61,087 nucleotides of DNA from JAVBTT01 sp031550325 (GCA_031550325.1 JAVBOR010000057.1:1-61087), one strand, 5' to 3'. Shown: positions 24,904-34,083, numbered from the stretch's first letter. Notes: generated from the sequence alone by a model not told the origin. Made by a program: numbers and translations.

Positions 24904-25461
24904 ATGGAACAACATGAAATAGAATCCGCTATTGAGGGCATACTGTTTGCGGCGGGGGAGCCTGTTGAGGTCGACCGCCTTACGAAGTCCCTTGGTGTGG
25001 ATCGAGAGTCGGTTGTTTTGGCGGCCGAGACGTTGGCCGGACGGTACCGCTATGAGCGAAGAGGCGTGCGCGTGGTCAACATGGACAAGTCCTGGCAGAT
25101 GGTGTCTGCCCCGGAACAGGCTGATCTCATCCGCCGGACGCTGGAGGAGCGCAAGCCCGCGCCGCTGTCCAAGCCGGCGCTTGAGGTGCTGGCGCTGATC
25201 GCGTATTATCAGCCCATCACGCGCGCCGATATTGATAAGGTGCGTGGTGTGGACAGCGCGTATACCGTTTCAACGCTGCAGGATAAAAACCTGATTGAGG
25301 AGGCCGGACGGCTTGACGTGATCGGGCGGCCCATCCTCTACAGAACCACAACCGTGTTCTTACGCTGTTTTGGACTGACCAAGCTCAGCGAGCTTCCCGA
25401 ACTGAACGAACTCGACGGGCAGCTTGTGATGGACGGCGCATTGACGGGAGAGACCTCATGA
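24904..25461 (+). CDS. scpB: Segregation and condensation protein B
   Basis: A 185-residue winged-helix protein that dimerises and wraps the kleisin ScpA. The start is ATG 24904 behind GGTGGGAAG; the frame extends upstream to 24838 but without a ribosome site. Signature: ESAIEGILFAAGEPV, then LSKPALEVLALIAYYQPITRADIDKVRGV and LIEEAGRLDVIGRPILYRTT. It follows scpA by 16 bp and overlaps the DUF2953 gene by 4 bp (ATGA). Confidence 0.95.
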   Translation: MEQHEIESAIEGILFAAGEPVEVDRLTKSLGVDRESVVLAAETLAGRYRYERRGVRVVNMDKSWQMVSAPEQADLIRRTLEERKPAPLSKPALEVLALIAYYQPITRADIDKVRGVDSAYTVSTLQDKNLIEEAGRLDVIGRPILYRTTTVFLRCFGLTKLSELPELNELDGQLVMDGALTGETS

Positions 25462-26072
25462 TTGCTTTGGGCGTTGTGCTGGCCGTGCTGACGCTGATCG
25501 CGTTTACCAGGATCGGCGTATACGCAAGGCGCGATTCCCGGGGAGTTCTGGTGAAGCTGAAAATCGGTCTGTTTTGGATAACCATTTTCCCTGAAAAGGA
25601 GCGCAGGCCGAAAAAGGCTGCTGCGCGGCAGAAACCCAAGGCCACCCCAGAAAAGCCTGCCGCCAAGCCAAAGCGCAAGTTCAAGTTTGCGTTTTGGATG
25701 ATCTGGGAACTCTGGCAGGCGCTCAAGAAGACGCTCGCGCGGTTATTCCGCGCCATTCGCGTGGACAGGCTTTCACTGCGCCTGACGGCCGGAGGCAGTG
25801 ACTGCGCCGGCGCAGCCGCGCTGTACGGGCGGCTTCACATGGCAGTCGGCAGCGCGTATCCGCTGGTGCGCGGTTTGTTCAGGATTAAAAAGTGCGACAT
25901 TGCCATCGGGCTGGATTACACGCTTGCCTCCACCGCGGTTTTGGGCGAAATTAAGCTGAGCGTCAGCATTGGCCGGATGGTTGTTTTTGGGGTTCAATCC
26001 CTTGCCATTTTCTTTGCATTCTACCGAAAGTATCGAAAATCTATTGGAAAAGAGGCTGCAGCGCATGGATAA
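25458..26072 (+). CDS. DUF2953 domain protein
   Basis: A 204-residue protein with an N-terminal membrane helix (residues 1-17), a lysine/proline/alanine-rich linker (about 50-75) and the DUF2953 core (VDRLSLRLTAGGSDCAGAAALYGRLHM). Genes of this family nearly always lie between scpB and gerW (ytfJ) in spore-forming Firmicutes, as here. A sporulation link is suggested by this context only. It overlaps gerW by 8 bp. Confidence 0.85.
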   Translation: MIALGVVLAVLTLIAFTRIGVYARRDSRGVLVKLKIGLFWITIFPEKERRPKKAAARQKPKATPEKPAAKPKRKFKFAFWMIWELWQALKKTLARLFRAIRVDRLSLRLTAGGSDCAGAAALYGRLHMAVGSAYPLVRGLFRIKKCDIAIGLDYTLASTAVLGEIKLSVSIGRMVVFGVQSLAIFFAFYRKYRKSIGKEAAAHG

Positions 26073-26448
26073 CAAACATAATCTTGTGGATCTCATGGGG
26101 ACAACGATGGGCAAAATCCGTGAAATGGTCGATGTCAACACCATTGTCGGACAGGCAATCACCACAATGGACGGGTCGACCATCATTCCCGTTTCCAAAC
26201 TCAGCTTTGGGTTCGGCGCGGGCGGCTCGGACTACGGCAAGGAGTCTGCAAACTTTGGTGGCGGAAGCGGTGCGGGCGTCAACATCACACCCGTCTCTTT
26301 CCTGGTCATCAACGGCGAGGAGGTCAGGCTTCTCCCGGTCACTCCTCCGGCCGGCACGACCATTGACCGCCTTGTGGAAATGACGCCGTCGCTGATTGAA
26401 AAAATCCAATCCATTTTTTCCAAAAAGAAGAACGACGAAAGACAATAA
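26065..26448 (+). CDS. gerW: GerW family sporulation protein (YtfJ)
   Basis: A 127-residue protein. The start is ATG 26065 inside the end of the DUF2953 gene; the longer frame from 25969 is an overlap artefact. Family patterns are MGTTMGKIREMVDVNTIVGQ and TIIPVSKLSFGFGAGGSDYG, followed by glycine-rich GGGSGAGVNITPVSFLVI. Homologues in Bacillus are made in the forespore and are needed for normal germination. No sigma-F/G promoter was identified directly upstream. Confidence 0.92.
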   Translation: MDNKHNLVDLMGTTMGKIREMVDVNTIVGQAITTMDGSTIIPVSKLSFGFGAGGSDYGKESANFGGGSGAGVNITPVSFLVINGEEVRLLPVTPPAGTTIDRLVEMTPSLIEKIQSIFSKKKNDERQ

Positions 26449-26481
26449 TCCTTTTCCAAACAGGGCATACTTCTCGATGAG

Positions 26482-27555
26482 GTGATGAGCTTGATCCTGA
26501 AGCGTATAGCTCTGTTTTTTCTTGCGTTTGCATGGCTTGCGCTGCCCGCGCGCGCCGCGTCGTCCAGCGTTGTACTGATGGAGGCGCACTCCGGACGTGT
26601 TTTGGTCGCGCAAAATGCGCATGAACGCAAACTCATTGCGAGCACGACCAAGATCATGACTTGCCTGATTGTCCTGGAGCGCTGCTCCGAAGACCATGTG
26701 GTTACGATTGACAAAAAAGCGGTGGGCGTCGAGGGCTCCTCCCTTTATCTGAAGGAGGGCGACAAGCTCACGTGCGGACAGTTGCTCAGCGGACTCATGC
26801 TGGCATCGGGAAACGACGCCGCCGTCGCGCTGGCCATCCACTGCGCGGGCTCTGTGGAGTTGTTTGCCGACTGGATGAACGAGCGCGCGGCGCAGCTGGG
26901 CATGAAAAACTCGCATTTTGCCAATCCGCATGGGCTCAACAGCCCGGAGCACTATTCCACAGCATACGACATGGCGCTGCTCACGGCGCACGCCATGCTC
27001 AACGAACGCTTTGTCGCCGTCGTGTCTCAAAAGACGGCCACCGTGGGCTCTGCCACGCTGCGCAACCACAACAAGCTGCTGTGGTCGGTTGAGGGCTGCA
27101 ACGGCGTCAAGACGGGCTATACCAAGGACGCCGGGCGCTGCCTTGTGTCGGGCGCCGAACGCGACGGGCGTCAGCTCATTGTCGTCACGCTCAACACCGC
27201 AGACGACTGGCGCATCCATACGGCTCTCCTGGAGAGCGCTTTTGCCAAATACACAAACCAGCTCACCTGGAAAACAGGGGAGCCGGTCGCCGAGATTCCG
27301 GTATTCGCCGGCACGGAGAGCAGTGTGGGCGTGGTCGTCGGCGGGGATCTCTCCGTTCTGCTCACCGCGCGTGAGGCCGAGCGCTGTGTGGTGGACGTGC
27401 GTCTGCCCCGCTACACCTGGGCGCCCGTGGCCAGCGGCGAGCAGTTGGGGGAGTTGACCGTTTCGCTGGACGGAAAGGTTATGGGCAGGACAGCTCTTTT
27501 GGCCGGCAGTTCTGTTGCCGAGCAGAAGACCACCAAAAAATGGTTTTTCTTTTGA
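26482..27555 (+). CDS. D-alanyl-D-alanine carboxypeptidase (DacF-like)
   Basis: A 357-residue penicillin-binding protein of the S11 peptidase family, trimming peptidoglycan stem peptides outside the cell. The N-terminus is a signal peptide ending near PARAA. Active-site motifs: STTK (SxxK), SGN (SxN) and KTG (VKTGYT). A C-terminal beta-rich domain and an amphipathic end follow. Start is GTG 26482, ATG 26485 or TTG 26491; GAGG lies just upstream. It follows gerW, the same position as dacF-like genes in Clostridia. A repeat hairpin 3 bases after the stop may end the operon. Confidence 0.93.
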   Translation: MMSLILKRIALFFLAFAWLALPARAASSSVVLMEAHSGRVLVAQNAHERKLIASTTKIMTCLIVLERCSEDHVVTIDKKAVGVEGSSLYLKEGDKLTCGQLLSGLMLASGNDAAVALAIHCAGSVELFADWMNERAAQLGMKNSHFANPHGLNSPEHYSTAYDMALLTAHAMLNERFVAVVSQKTATVGSATLRNHNKLLWSVEGCNGVKTGYTKDAGRCLVSGAERDGRQLIVVTLNTADDWRIHTALLESAFAKYTNQLTWKTGEPVAEIPVFAGTESSVGVVVGGDLSVLLTAREAERCVVDVRLPRYTWAPVASGEQLGELTVSLDGKVMGRTALLAGSSVAEQKTTKKWFFF

Positions 27556-27557
27556 TG

Positions 27558-27730
27558 CCAAAGAACCGTTGGTTCTTTGACAAAGCAGGAGTTAGGATCA
27601 AACCGCCGAGGCGGTTTAAAAAGTATGCATTCCCGGAGTAAATCCGGGAATGCATTGTGGCTTTTTCTTTTCCAGTTTTCAGTTCAGCAAGACCTGCCGG
27701 CTGCGCAGTCCGGCTTGACGTGAAAACCGA
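27558..27730. repeat. Palindromic repeat mosaic, copy C
   Basis: Three hairpins directly behind the carboxypeptidase gene: CAAAGAACC/GGTTCTTTG (27560-27581), AAACCGCC/GGCGGTTT (27600-27617) and TGCATTCCCGG with its complement around a GTAAAT-type loop (27626-27654). The remainder, to about 27730, includes GCCGGCTGCGCAGTCCGGC (27698-27716). The third hairpin is the reverse orientation of the ones at 36331 and 60713 but with a different outer stem. Confidence 0.78.
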
Positions 27731-27770
27731 AAAAGGACGCGAATGCGAATATATCGGGGGGCATGAACAG

Positions 27771-28463
27771 GTGCGTGATGTGTTGCAAAAAGTGTTGGCA
27801 TCGCACGGCGTGGCGTCGCGCCGGGCCAGCGAAGTCATGATCAGGGAGGGCCGTGTGACGGTCAACGGAGCGCTTGCCGCCCTCGGCGACCGCGCCGACC
27901 CGGAGGCCGACGCGGTCTGCGTCGACGGCCTGCCCATCCGTGCGCCGGATTCGGTGTACCTCATGCTGTACAAGCCGCGCGGCGTGGTGACGACGCTCAA
28001 GGACGAGAAGTCGCGCCGGACAGCGCGCGACTGTCTGCCGCCCGAGCTTGGGTACCTTGTCCCCGTGGGCAGGCTTGACCTCGCTTCCGAGGGGCTTTTG
28101 CTGTTTACAAACGACGGTGACTGCGTGCAGAAACTGACGCATCCCTCGCATGAGATTGCCAAAACCTATGTCGCCTGGGTGCAGGGCGATCTGGACGGGG
28201 CGCTTCCGACGCTGAGCCGCCCGTTTCCCATCGACGGCGTGATGACCGGAGCGGCGCGTGTCTCCAAGCTGGCCGACGGTGTCGTCTCCATCACCATCAA
28301 GGAAGGGAAAAACAGGCAGGTTCGTCGGATGTGTGAGCAATACGGCCTGCATGTGACCCGGCTGAAACGCGTCTCCATTGGGAAGCTCTCGCTGGCAAGC
28401 ATGACGCCGGGGCAGTGGCGCGTACTCAGTGAGGCCGAAATCGCGTACATACGAGCCCTGTAA
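27771..28463 (+). CDS. rluB: 23S rRNA pseudouridine synthase (RluB type)
   Basis: A 230-residue enzyme that isomerises uridine in 23S rRNA. Start GTG 27771 lies ten bases after GGGGGG; the frame continues upstream into a repeat and is not used. The S4 RNA-binding domain is at the N-terminus (LQKVLASHGVASRRASEVMI). The catalytic Asp is in VGRLDLASEGLLLF, and EGKNRQVRRMCE follows. The pair RluB-RsuA cannot be separated from sequence alone; the gene order next to scpAB and cmk favours RluB. Confidence 0.92.
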   Translation: MRDVLQKVLASHGVASRRASEVMIREGRVTVNGALAALGDRADPEADAVCVDGLPIRAPDSVYLMLYKPRGVVTTLKDEKSRRTARDCLPPELGYLVPVGRLDLASEGLLLFTNDGDCVQKLTHPSHEIAKTYVAWVQGDLDGALPTLSRPFPIDGVMTGAARVSKLADGVVSITIKEGKNRQVRRMCEQYGLHVTRLKRVSIGKLSLASMTPGQWRVLSEAEIAYIRAL

Positions 28464-28518
28464 GCGTGACCATTCGCGGCCTGACCCGGGTCGTTTATGC
28501 ATCTTTGCGTTTTCGTTC

Positions 28519-28547
28519 TTGCATTTTATCTCTGTATGGCCTATGAT
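28519..28547 (+). promoter_or_regulatory. Sigma-A-like promoter before the RpiR gene
   Basis: TTGCAT (28519-28524) and TATGAT (28542-28547) are 17 bp apart. If used, the transcript begins around 28554, which excludes the upstream ATG codons and favours GTG 28560 as the start of the next gene with a very short leader. Confidence 0.5.
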
Positions 28548-28559
28548 GAATCATGGCAG

Positions 28560-29423
28560 GTGATCTATACGGACATTCTCGAAAGAATACAAGCGCACTA
28601 CGGTACATTCTCAAAAGGACAAAAGGCCATCGCCCGGTTTATCACTGAGCACTTTGACAAGGCGGCCTATATCACAGCGCGTGTGCTGGGGCAAACCGTT
28701 GACGTCAGCGAGTCAACGGTTGTCCGTTTTGCCGTTGAGCTTGGTTTTGACGGATACCCCCAGATGCAGCGCGCGCTGCAGGAGCTTGTGCGCTTCAGAC
28801 TGACGTCGGTTCAGCGCATGGAGGTGGCCAATGCACGCATTGGGGAGACCGACATTTTGCGCAAGGTTCTCCAGGCCGACAACGAAAAGATCCGCATTAC
28901 GCTTGAGCGCATTGACCTGCAAAGCTTTGAGTCCATCGTCAGCGTCATTTTGTCGGCCCGCCGCATTCACATCGTCGGGCTGCGCTCCTCGGCCGCGCTC
29001 GCTGATTTTTTGGGTTACTATTTTAATCTGATGTTTGACCATGTGCGCGTGGCGCAGCCATCCTTGGTCGGTGAGGTATTTGAGCAGATGCTGCACATCA
29101 AAGAGGGCGACGTGTGCATCGGCATCAGCTTTCCGCGTTACTCCCAGGGCACGCTCCAGGCCATGCGGTACGCAAGGGACTGCGGCGCAGAAACCATTGC
29201 GATCACCGACAGCGTCGATTCACCCCTGGCGCGCATCTGCACATACAGGCTGCTCGCTGCCAGCGATATGGCGTCGTTTGTCGATTCTCTTGTCGCGCCG
29301 CTGAGCCTGATCAACGCGCTCATCGTCGCCATCGGCATGAGGCGCAAGGAGGAGCTGCGGCGCAACTTTGACAGGCTTGAAAAGCTCTGGGAGAACGAAC
29401 ATATTTATGAACAGGTTGAGTAA
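28560..29423 (+). CDS. MurR/RpiR family transcriptional regulator
   Basis: About 287 residues: an N-terminal RpiR helix-turn-helix domain (YTDILERIQAHYGTFSKGQK, then VSESTVVRFAVELGF) and a C-terminal SIS sugar-phosphate-binding domain (about residues 125-260; IHIVGLRSSA, GISFPRYSQGT, ITDSVDSPLA). Family starts align with GTG 28560, but no good ribosome site is visible; ATG 28536 and ATG 28497 are in frame. No sugar-phosphate operon adjoins. The gene sits in front of a flavoprotein gene, overlapping nothing functional. Confidence 0.85.
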   Translation: MIYTDILERIQAHYGTFSKGQKAIARFITEHFDKAAYITARVLGQTVDVSESTVVRFAVELGFDGYPQMQRALQELVRFRLTSVQRMEVANARIGETDILRKVLQADNEKIRITLERIDLQSFESIVSVILSARRIHIVGLRSSAALADFLGYYFNLMFDHVRVAQPSLVGEVFEQMLHIKEGDVCIGISFPRYSQGTLQAMRYARDCGAETIAITDSVDSPLARICTYRLLAASDMASFVDSLVAPLSLINALIVAIGMRRKEELRRNFDRLEKLWENEHIYEQVE

Positions 29424-30630
29424 GCAGGTTTTGGTGGTGGGCGCGGGGCCGGCGGGTATGCTCGCGGCGGGACGCGCCGCCGAAAACGGGCACACGGTCA
29501 TGCTCTGGGACGCAAACGGCACAGCCGGGCGAAAGCTGGGCATTACCGGAAAGGGCCGCTGCAACCTCACAAACGACTGTGACGCCGAGACGCTGCAGCG
29601 CAATATATTGTCGAATCCGCGTTTTTTGCACAGCGCCTTCGCGCAGTTTGGGCCTAGTGACGTGATGGACTTTTTTGAGTCCCTGGGTGTTGCGCTGAAG
29701 GTCGAGCGCGGCCAGCGCGTTTTTCCGCAAAGCGACAGTGCGGCGGACGTCACACGCGCCCTGACCGACTGGCTCGGCTCGCTGGGCGTGACCGTGCAGG
29801 CGCGCCGCGCCAGAGAGCTTGTGGTGAGCGAGGGCGCGGTTACCGGCGTTTCGGACGGCGTTTCTGTTCAAGGCTGCGACGCCTGCGTGCTCTGCACGGG
29901 CGGCCTTAGCTACCCCGCCACTGGCTCGCGCGGGGACGGCTACGCGCTGGCCGAGCGCGTGGGGCACCATATTGTCGCGCCCGCGGGATCGCTTGTGCCG
30001 CTTGTTTCCCCAGACGCTGCCTGCGCCGAAATGCAGGGGCTGAGTTTGCGCAACGTCACGCTCTCGCTGGAGGACTCAGGGGGCGCCGTAAGATGGCGCG
30101 AAGGCCCGGGCGAGATGCTGTTTACGCACTTTGGCGTATCGGGGCCGCTCGTCCTGAGCGCCTCGGCACACTGGCGAAAAGGGGACGCGCTGCGCATCGA
30201 CCTCAAGCCGGGGATGGATGAGGCTGAGCTCGACGCGCGCCTTCTCCGGGATTTTCAAAAGTTTGCCAACAAGGAGTTTCAAAACGCGCTGGGCGATCTT
30301 CTGCCCAAATCGATGATTCCCGTCGCGCTGAACCGTTTGGAGATTGACAGGACAAAGCGCGTGCACAGCGTGACGCGCGGCGAGCGCGAAACGCTGCTAC
30401 GGTTCCTGAAGGCGTTTGCCCTGTCGATTTCAGGACAGCGCCCCGTAGCCGAGGCCGTGGTCACGCGCGGCGGCGTCTCTACAAAGGAAATTGACCCGAG
30501 GACCATGGCGTCCCGGCTCGTGGGCGGGCTGAGCTTTGCCGGGGAGCTGATTGACGTCGACGCATACACCGGAGGCTTTAACCTGCAGATTGCCTGGTCC
30601 ACAGGACACGCGGCTGGCATGGCGATCTGA
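29407..30630 (+). CDS. HI0933-like FAD-dependent oxidoreductase
   Basis: About 407 residues. The dinucleotide-binding loop is VVGAGPAGMLAAGRAAENG, then GRKLGITGKGRCNLTND, the hallmark of the HI0933/YhiN family. The C-terminal part has VTRGGVSTKEIDPRTM and a final GELIDVDAYTGGFNLQIAW. ATG 29407 overlaps the end of the RpiR gene; TTG 29416 is an alternative. In Clostridia it precedes cmk. The reaction of the family is not established. Confidence 0.9.
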   Translation: MNRLSKQVLVVGAGPAGMLAAGRAAENGHTVMLWDANGTAGRKLGITGKGRCNLTNDCDAETLQRNILSNPRFLHSAFAQFGPSDVMDFFESLGVALKVERGQRVFPQSDSAADVTRALTDWLGSLGVTVQARRARELVVSEGAVTGVSDGVSVQGCDACVLCTGGLSYPATGSRGDGYALAERVGHHIVAPAGSLVPLVSPDAACAEMQGLSLRNVTLSLEDSGGAVRWREGPGEMLFTHFGVSGPLVLSASAHWRKGDALRIDLKPGMDEAELDARLLRDFQKFANKEFQNALGDLLPKSMIPVALNRLEIDRTKRVHSVTRGERETLLRFLKAFALSISGQRPVAEAVVTRGGVSTKEIDPRTMASRLVGGLSFAGELIDVDAYTGGFNLQIAWSTGHAAGMAI

Positions 30631-30666
30631 GCGCGTCCCACAGATACAGAAAGAGGGAGAGTTGGA

Positions 30667-31329
30667 ATGAGAATCTACAGCGTGGCCATCGATGGGCCGT
30701 CGGGCGCAGGAAAGAGCACGATTTCACGCGCCGTGGCCGCCGAACTGGGCTTTATATACGTCGATACCGGCGCCATATACCGCGCGGTGGCGCTGGGAAA
30801 GCTGCGCACCGGCGCGCTCGATCTGGACCAGATGAATATTGTCATTGGCTTTGACGAGAACGGGCAGCAGCGTGTGAACCTGAACGGGGACGACGTGACC
30901 GACGCCATTCGCAAGCATGAGGTGTCGGCGCTGGCCTCAGAGCTCTCGGCGCTCGGCGAGGTGCGCGCGTTTTTGCTGCAAAAGCAGCGCGACCTGGCGG
31001 CGAACAACAGCGTCATCATGGACGGTCGGGACATCGGCACCGTGGTGCTGCCCCAGGCCGACCTGAAGATTTTTTTGACCGCTTCGTCTGAGGACAGGGC
31101 CGGGCGCAGACACAGAGAGCTGCTGTCCCGCGGCGAGACAGTATCCTATGAGCAGGTTCTCGACGGCATTCTCACGCGCGACCGCAACGATTCCTCGCGC
31201 GACTTAGCGCCGCTGCGGCCGGCGCAGGACGCCGTTGTGCTCGACACCACCGGAAACACCTTTGAGCAGAGCGTCGGCCTGATCAAAGATCTGATTGTAA
31301 GGAAGCTTGAGCTATGTTCTACAAAATAG
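30667..31329 (+). CDS. cmk: Cytidylate kinase
   Basis: A 220-residue P-loop kinase phosphorylating CMP and dCMP. The P-loop is IDGPSGAGKSTISR, the acceptor region YVDTGAIYRAVAL, and the MDGRDIGTVVLP segment and the lid RDRNDSSRDLAPLRPA are intact. GGGAG precedes ATG 30667. It overlaps plsC by 16 bp, matching the cmk-plsC-ispH-rpsA gene order of many Clostridia. Confidence 0.96.
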   Translation: MRIYSVAIDGPSGAGKSTISRAVAAELGFIYVDTGAIYRAVALGKLRTGALDLDQMNIVIGFDENGQQRVNLNGDDVTDAIRKHEVSALASELSALGEVRAFLLQKQRDLAANNSVIMDGRDIGTVVLPQADLKIFLTASSEDRAGRRHRELLSRGETVSYEQVLDGILTRDRNDSSRDLAPLRPAQDAVVLDTTGNTFEQSVGLIKDLIVRKLELCSTK

Positions 31330-31898
31330 CGCACGCCATTCTCCGCGTCATTTGGCTTGTTCTGTACAGGCTGAAGGTGACCGGCTTGAGCAATGTGCCG
31401 CCCGGGGCGGCCATTTTGTGCGGAAACCACTCCTCGCTGGCCGATCCCGTCATTTTGGCGATTGCGCTCAAGCCCGAGGATCAGCCGCGGTTCATGGCAA
31501 AGAAGGAGCTTTTTTCGTTCAGGCCGTTTGCTTTTCTGATTACGGCGCTGGGCGCGTTTCCCGTCGACCGGGGAAAGGCCGACCTGGGCGCCGTTAAGAA
31601 GTCGCTGGACATTTTGCGCTGCGGCAAAAAGCTCATGGTCTTGCCCCAGGGTACGCGCGTGCATGAGGGCGAAGCCGCCGAGATCAAAAACGGCGCTGCC
31701 ATGCTGGCGTCGCGTTCAGGCGCGCCGCTTGTGCCCGTGCATATTGGCGAGGGGAGGAAGCCCATTTTCAACCGCACACGCGTTGACTTTGGCAGTCCCA
31801 TAGACTTTGTATACGAGGGTCGCAAGCCCACGCCGGAGGAATACAAAAAAGTCATGGACGAGGTCATGGACAAGGTCACGGAGCTGGGAAAGCAATGA
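31314..31898 (+). CDS. plsC: 1-acyl-sn-glycerol-3-phosphate acyltransferase
   Basis: A 194-residue membrane-associated acyltransferase making phosphatidic acid. The HX4D catalytic motif is NHSSLAD (about residues 40-46). The second block, usually FPEGTR, reads LPQGTR, with Gln for Glu. The N-terminal hydrophobic segment (residues 4-18) anchors it. It begins inside cmk and overlaps ispH by 4 bp. Confidence 0.92.
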   Translation: MFYKIAHAILRVIWLVLYRLKVTGLSNVPPGAAILCGNHSSLADPVILAIALKPEDQPRFMAKKELFSFRPFAFLITALGAFPVDRGKADLGAVKKSLDILRCGKKLMVLPQGTRVHEGEAAEIKNGAAMLASRSGAPLVPVHIGEGRKPIFNRTRVDFGSPIDFVYEGRKPTPEEYKKVMDEVMDKVTELGKQ

Positions 31899-34039
31899 AA
31901 AAGGTGATTTTGGCCCGGACGGCGGGGTTCTGTTTTGGCGTCGAGCGCGCCGTGAACCTGGCGCTGTCCATAACCGAAAAACCGTGCTGCACGCTTGGGC
32001 CGCTGATTCACAACGCAAGAGTGCTCAACCAGCTCGACGCGCGGGGCGTGAGTGTTTGCGACGGTGTCGACGCGGTGCCGGACGGGCATACCGTGATCAT
32101 TCGCAGCCACGGCGTGGGCAGAGACGTGTACGAGGCGCTGGAGCGCAAGCACGCGCGCGTTGTTGACGCCACCTGTCCGTATGTAAGGCGCATTCATGAA
32201 ATTGTGCGCGAATGCGCTGAAAATGGCGAGCTTGTTCTCATTTTCGGTGATCCCGGCCATCCTGAGGTGCACGGAACGCTGGGCTGGTGCACGGAAGGGT
32301 TTGTGGTCAGGGATGAGCATGAACTCAAGGCGTTATTTGCCCAAAACAGCGACTGGGCGACCAGACAGGCGGTTTTTGTCTCCCAAACGACGGCTCGCCG
32401 GGATCAATGGGGACGCTGTGAGAATATTTTAAAAAAACTGTGTACAAACGCGAAAATTCTTGATACAATATGCGTTGCAACCAATGATCGGCAGCGTGAG
32501 GCAGCTGAGCTTTCCGACCGCACGGACATTGTGATCGTCGTGGGGGATCGGGGCAGCGCCAACACGCGCGCTCTTGCAGATGCGTGCAGGAACGCAGTGA
32601 TCGTACAGTCAGCCGAGGAGTTGGACTGCGGATCTCTTTCGGGTTATCAGCACGTCGGTGTCACGGCCGGCGCGTCTACACCGAAAGAGACAATAGAGGA
32701 GGTCGTGAAGAAAATGACAGAAGAGATGAAAACGCCCATCAACGAAGTACCTGATGAGCGCAATGAGCAGCAGCCTGGCGTATCCAGCGAAGAGCAAAAC
32801 GCAGGGGAGAGCTTTGCCGAGCTCCTGGAGCAATCTCTCAAAACTTTAAATACAGGGGACAAGGTCGTCGGGATCATTACGGCCATAACCCCCACGGAGA
32901 TTCAGGTTGATCTGGGAACCAAGCAAGCAGCCTATATCCCCTTTGACGAGCTCACGGACGACCGTTCCGTCAAGGCCGAGGATCTGGTTAAGGTCGGCGA
33001 TGAAATTGAAGCGTATGTGCTGCGTGTCAATGACGTGGAGGGAATCGCCAAGCTTTCCAAGCTCAGACTCGACACCGTGAAGAGCTGGGAAGACGTTGAC
33101 GCAGCGCGCGATACGCAGGCCGTTCTCGAAGGCATTGTCATCGAAGAGAACAAGGGCGGCGTGGTTGTTTCGGTCAGAGGCGTGCGCGTGTTTGTGCCGT
33201 CCTCGCAGACCGGCCTGCCGAAGGACGCCCCGCTTTCCAGTATGATCAGAAAAAAAGTCAAGCTCCGCATCACCGAGTTTAACCGTCCGCGCCGCCGCGT
33301 CGTCGGTTCTATCCGTTCGGTGCTGCAGGAATCGCGTCGGCAAGAGGCTGAGCAGATTTGGACCAGCATCGAAGTCGGCAAGCACTATGACGGCGTGGTC
33401 AAGTCCATGACCTCTTACGGGGCGTTCGTGGATATCGGCGGCGTTGACGGTATGGTTCACGTTTCGGAACTCTCCTGGAACCGCGTCAAGCAGCCCTCCG
33501 ACGTGATCAAGATCGGACAGAACATAGACGTGTATGTTCTCAGCTTTGACGCCGAGAAAAAGAAAATCTCACTTGGACATCGAAAGCTTGAGGACAACCC
33601 CTGGAACAAGTTCCTCGATGTCTTTAAAAAGGGAGACGTTGTCAAGGTCAAGGTGGTCAAGCTTATGCCCTTTGGCGCGTTTGCCGAAGTGATGCCCGGC
33701 GTTGACGGACTGATCCACATCTCTCAAATTACGGATCACCGCATCGGCAAGCCCGGCGACGCGATTAACGAAGGCGATCTGGTTGACGTAATGATCACGG
33801 ATATTGACCTTGAGCGCAAGAAGATATCTCTGTCCGCCAGAGCGCTTATGGAGCAAGGGCGCGACGACGCCCCAGTTGCTGACGGGCCGGACGAAATTGT
33901 CGCCATATCGAGCGAGAGTGAGACCGTCATTGCCGCAGATCTCGCCGAGGGCGGCTCTGAGGAAGCTGAAGCTCCCGCAACCGAAACCCCCATAGAAGAG
34001 CCCTCCGCCGTGAAGGTCGACGAGGAAAGCGCAGAATAG
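31895..34039 (+). CDS. ispH: Fused IspH (HMBPP reductase) and ribosomal protein S1
   Basis: A 714-residue fusion. Residues 1-about 285 are 4-hydroxy-3-methylbut-2-enyl diphosphate reductase, the last step of the MEP pathway, with iron-sulfur cysteines in AGFCFGVERA, DATCPYVRR and TICVATNDRQ, and TAGASTPKETIEEVV at the end. An acidic linker leads to four S1 RNA-binding repeats (about residues 320-650), e.g. GAFVDIGGVDGMVHVSELS and GAFAEVMPGVDGLIHISQI. An acidic tail ends the protein. The same fusion is known from many Clostridia, so this is not an assembly error. It links isoprenoid synthesis to a translation protein; why is unknown. Confidence 0.95.
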   Translation: MKKVILARTAGFCFGVERAVNLALSITEKPCCTLGPLIHNARVLNQLDARGVSVCDGVDAVPDGHTVIIRSHGVGRDVYEALERKHARVVDATCPYVRRIHEIVRECAENGELVLIFGDPGHPEVHGTLGWCTEGFVVRDEHELKALFAQNSDWATRQAVFVSQTTARRDQWGRCENILKKLCTNAKILDTICVATNDRQREAAELSDRTDIVIVVGDRGSANTRALADACRNAVIVQSAEELDCGSLSGYQHVGVTAGASTPKETIEEVVKKMTEEMKTPINEVPDERNEQQPGVSSEEQNAGESFAELLEQSLKTLNTGDKVVGIITAITPTEIQVDLGTKQAAYIPFDELTDDRSVKAEDLVKVGDEIEAYVLRVNDVEGIAKLSKLRLDTVKSWEDVDAARDTQAVLEGIVIEENKGGVVVSVRGVRVFVPSSQTGLPKDAPLSSMIRKKVKLRITEFNRPRRRVVGSIRSVLQESRRQEAEQIWTSIEVGKHYDGVVKSMTSYGAFVDIGGVDGMVHVSELSWNRVKQPSDVIKIGQNIDVYVLSFDAEKKKISLGHRKLEDNPWNKFLDVFKKGDVVKVKVVKLMPFGAFAEVMPGVDGLIHISQITDHRIGKPGDAINEGDLVDVMITDIDLERKKISLSARALMEQGRDDAPVADGPDEIVAISSESETVIAADLAEGGSEEAEAPATETPIEEPSAVKVDEESAE

Positions 34040-34049
34040 TTAAGCATGT

Positions 34050-34083
34050 TGAGGCGGGCCCCAAACTGGGCCCGCCTCAGTTT
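34050..34083 (+). terminator. Terminator after ispH-rpsA
   Basis: A perfect 12-bp GC-rich stem, TGAGGCGGGCCC pairing with GGGCCCGCCTCA, with a 6-nt loop, begins 11 bases after the stop codon. It is followed by GTTTG, a short T-rich run. Confidence 0.8.

Noticed and set aside
26041..27561. 506-codon open frame antisense to gerW and the carboxypeptidase
   Set aside because: It covers two recognised genes on the other strand, lacks family motifs and has the low-complexity look of a shadow frame. The same holds for those at 5013-6023, 20529-21494 and 22384-23640.
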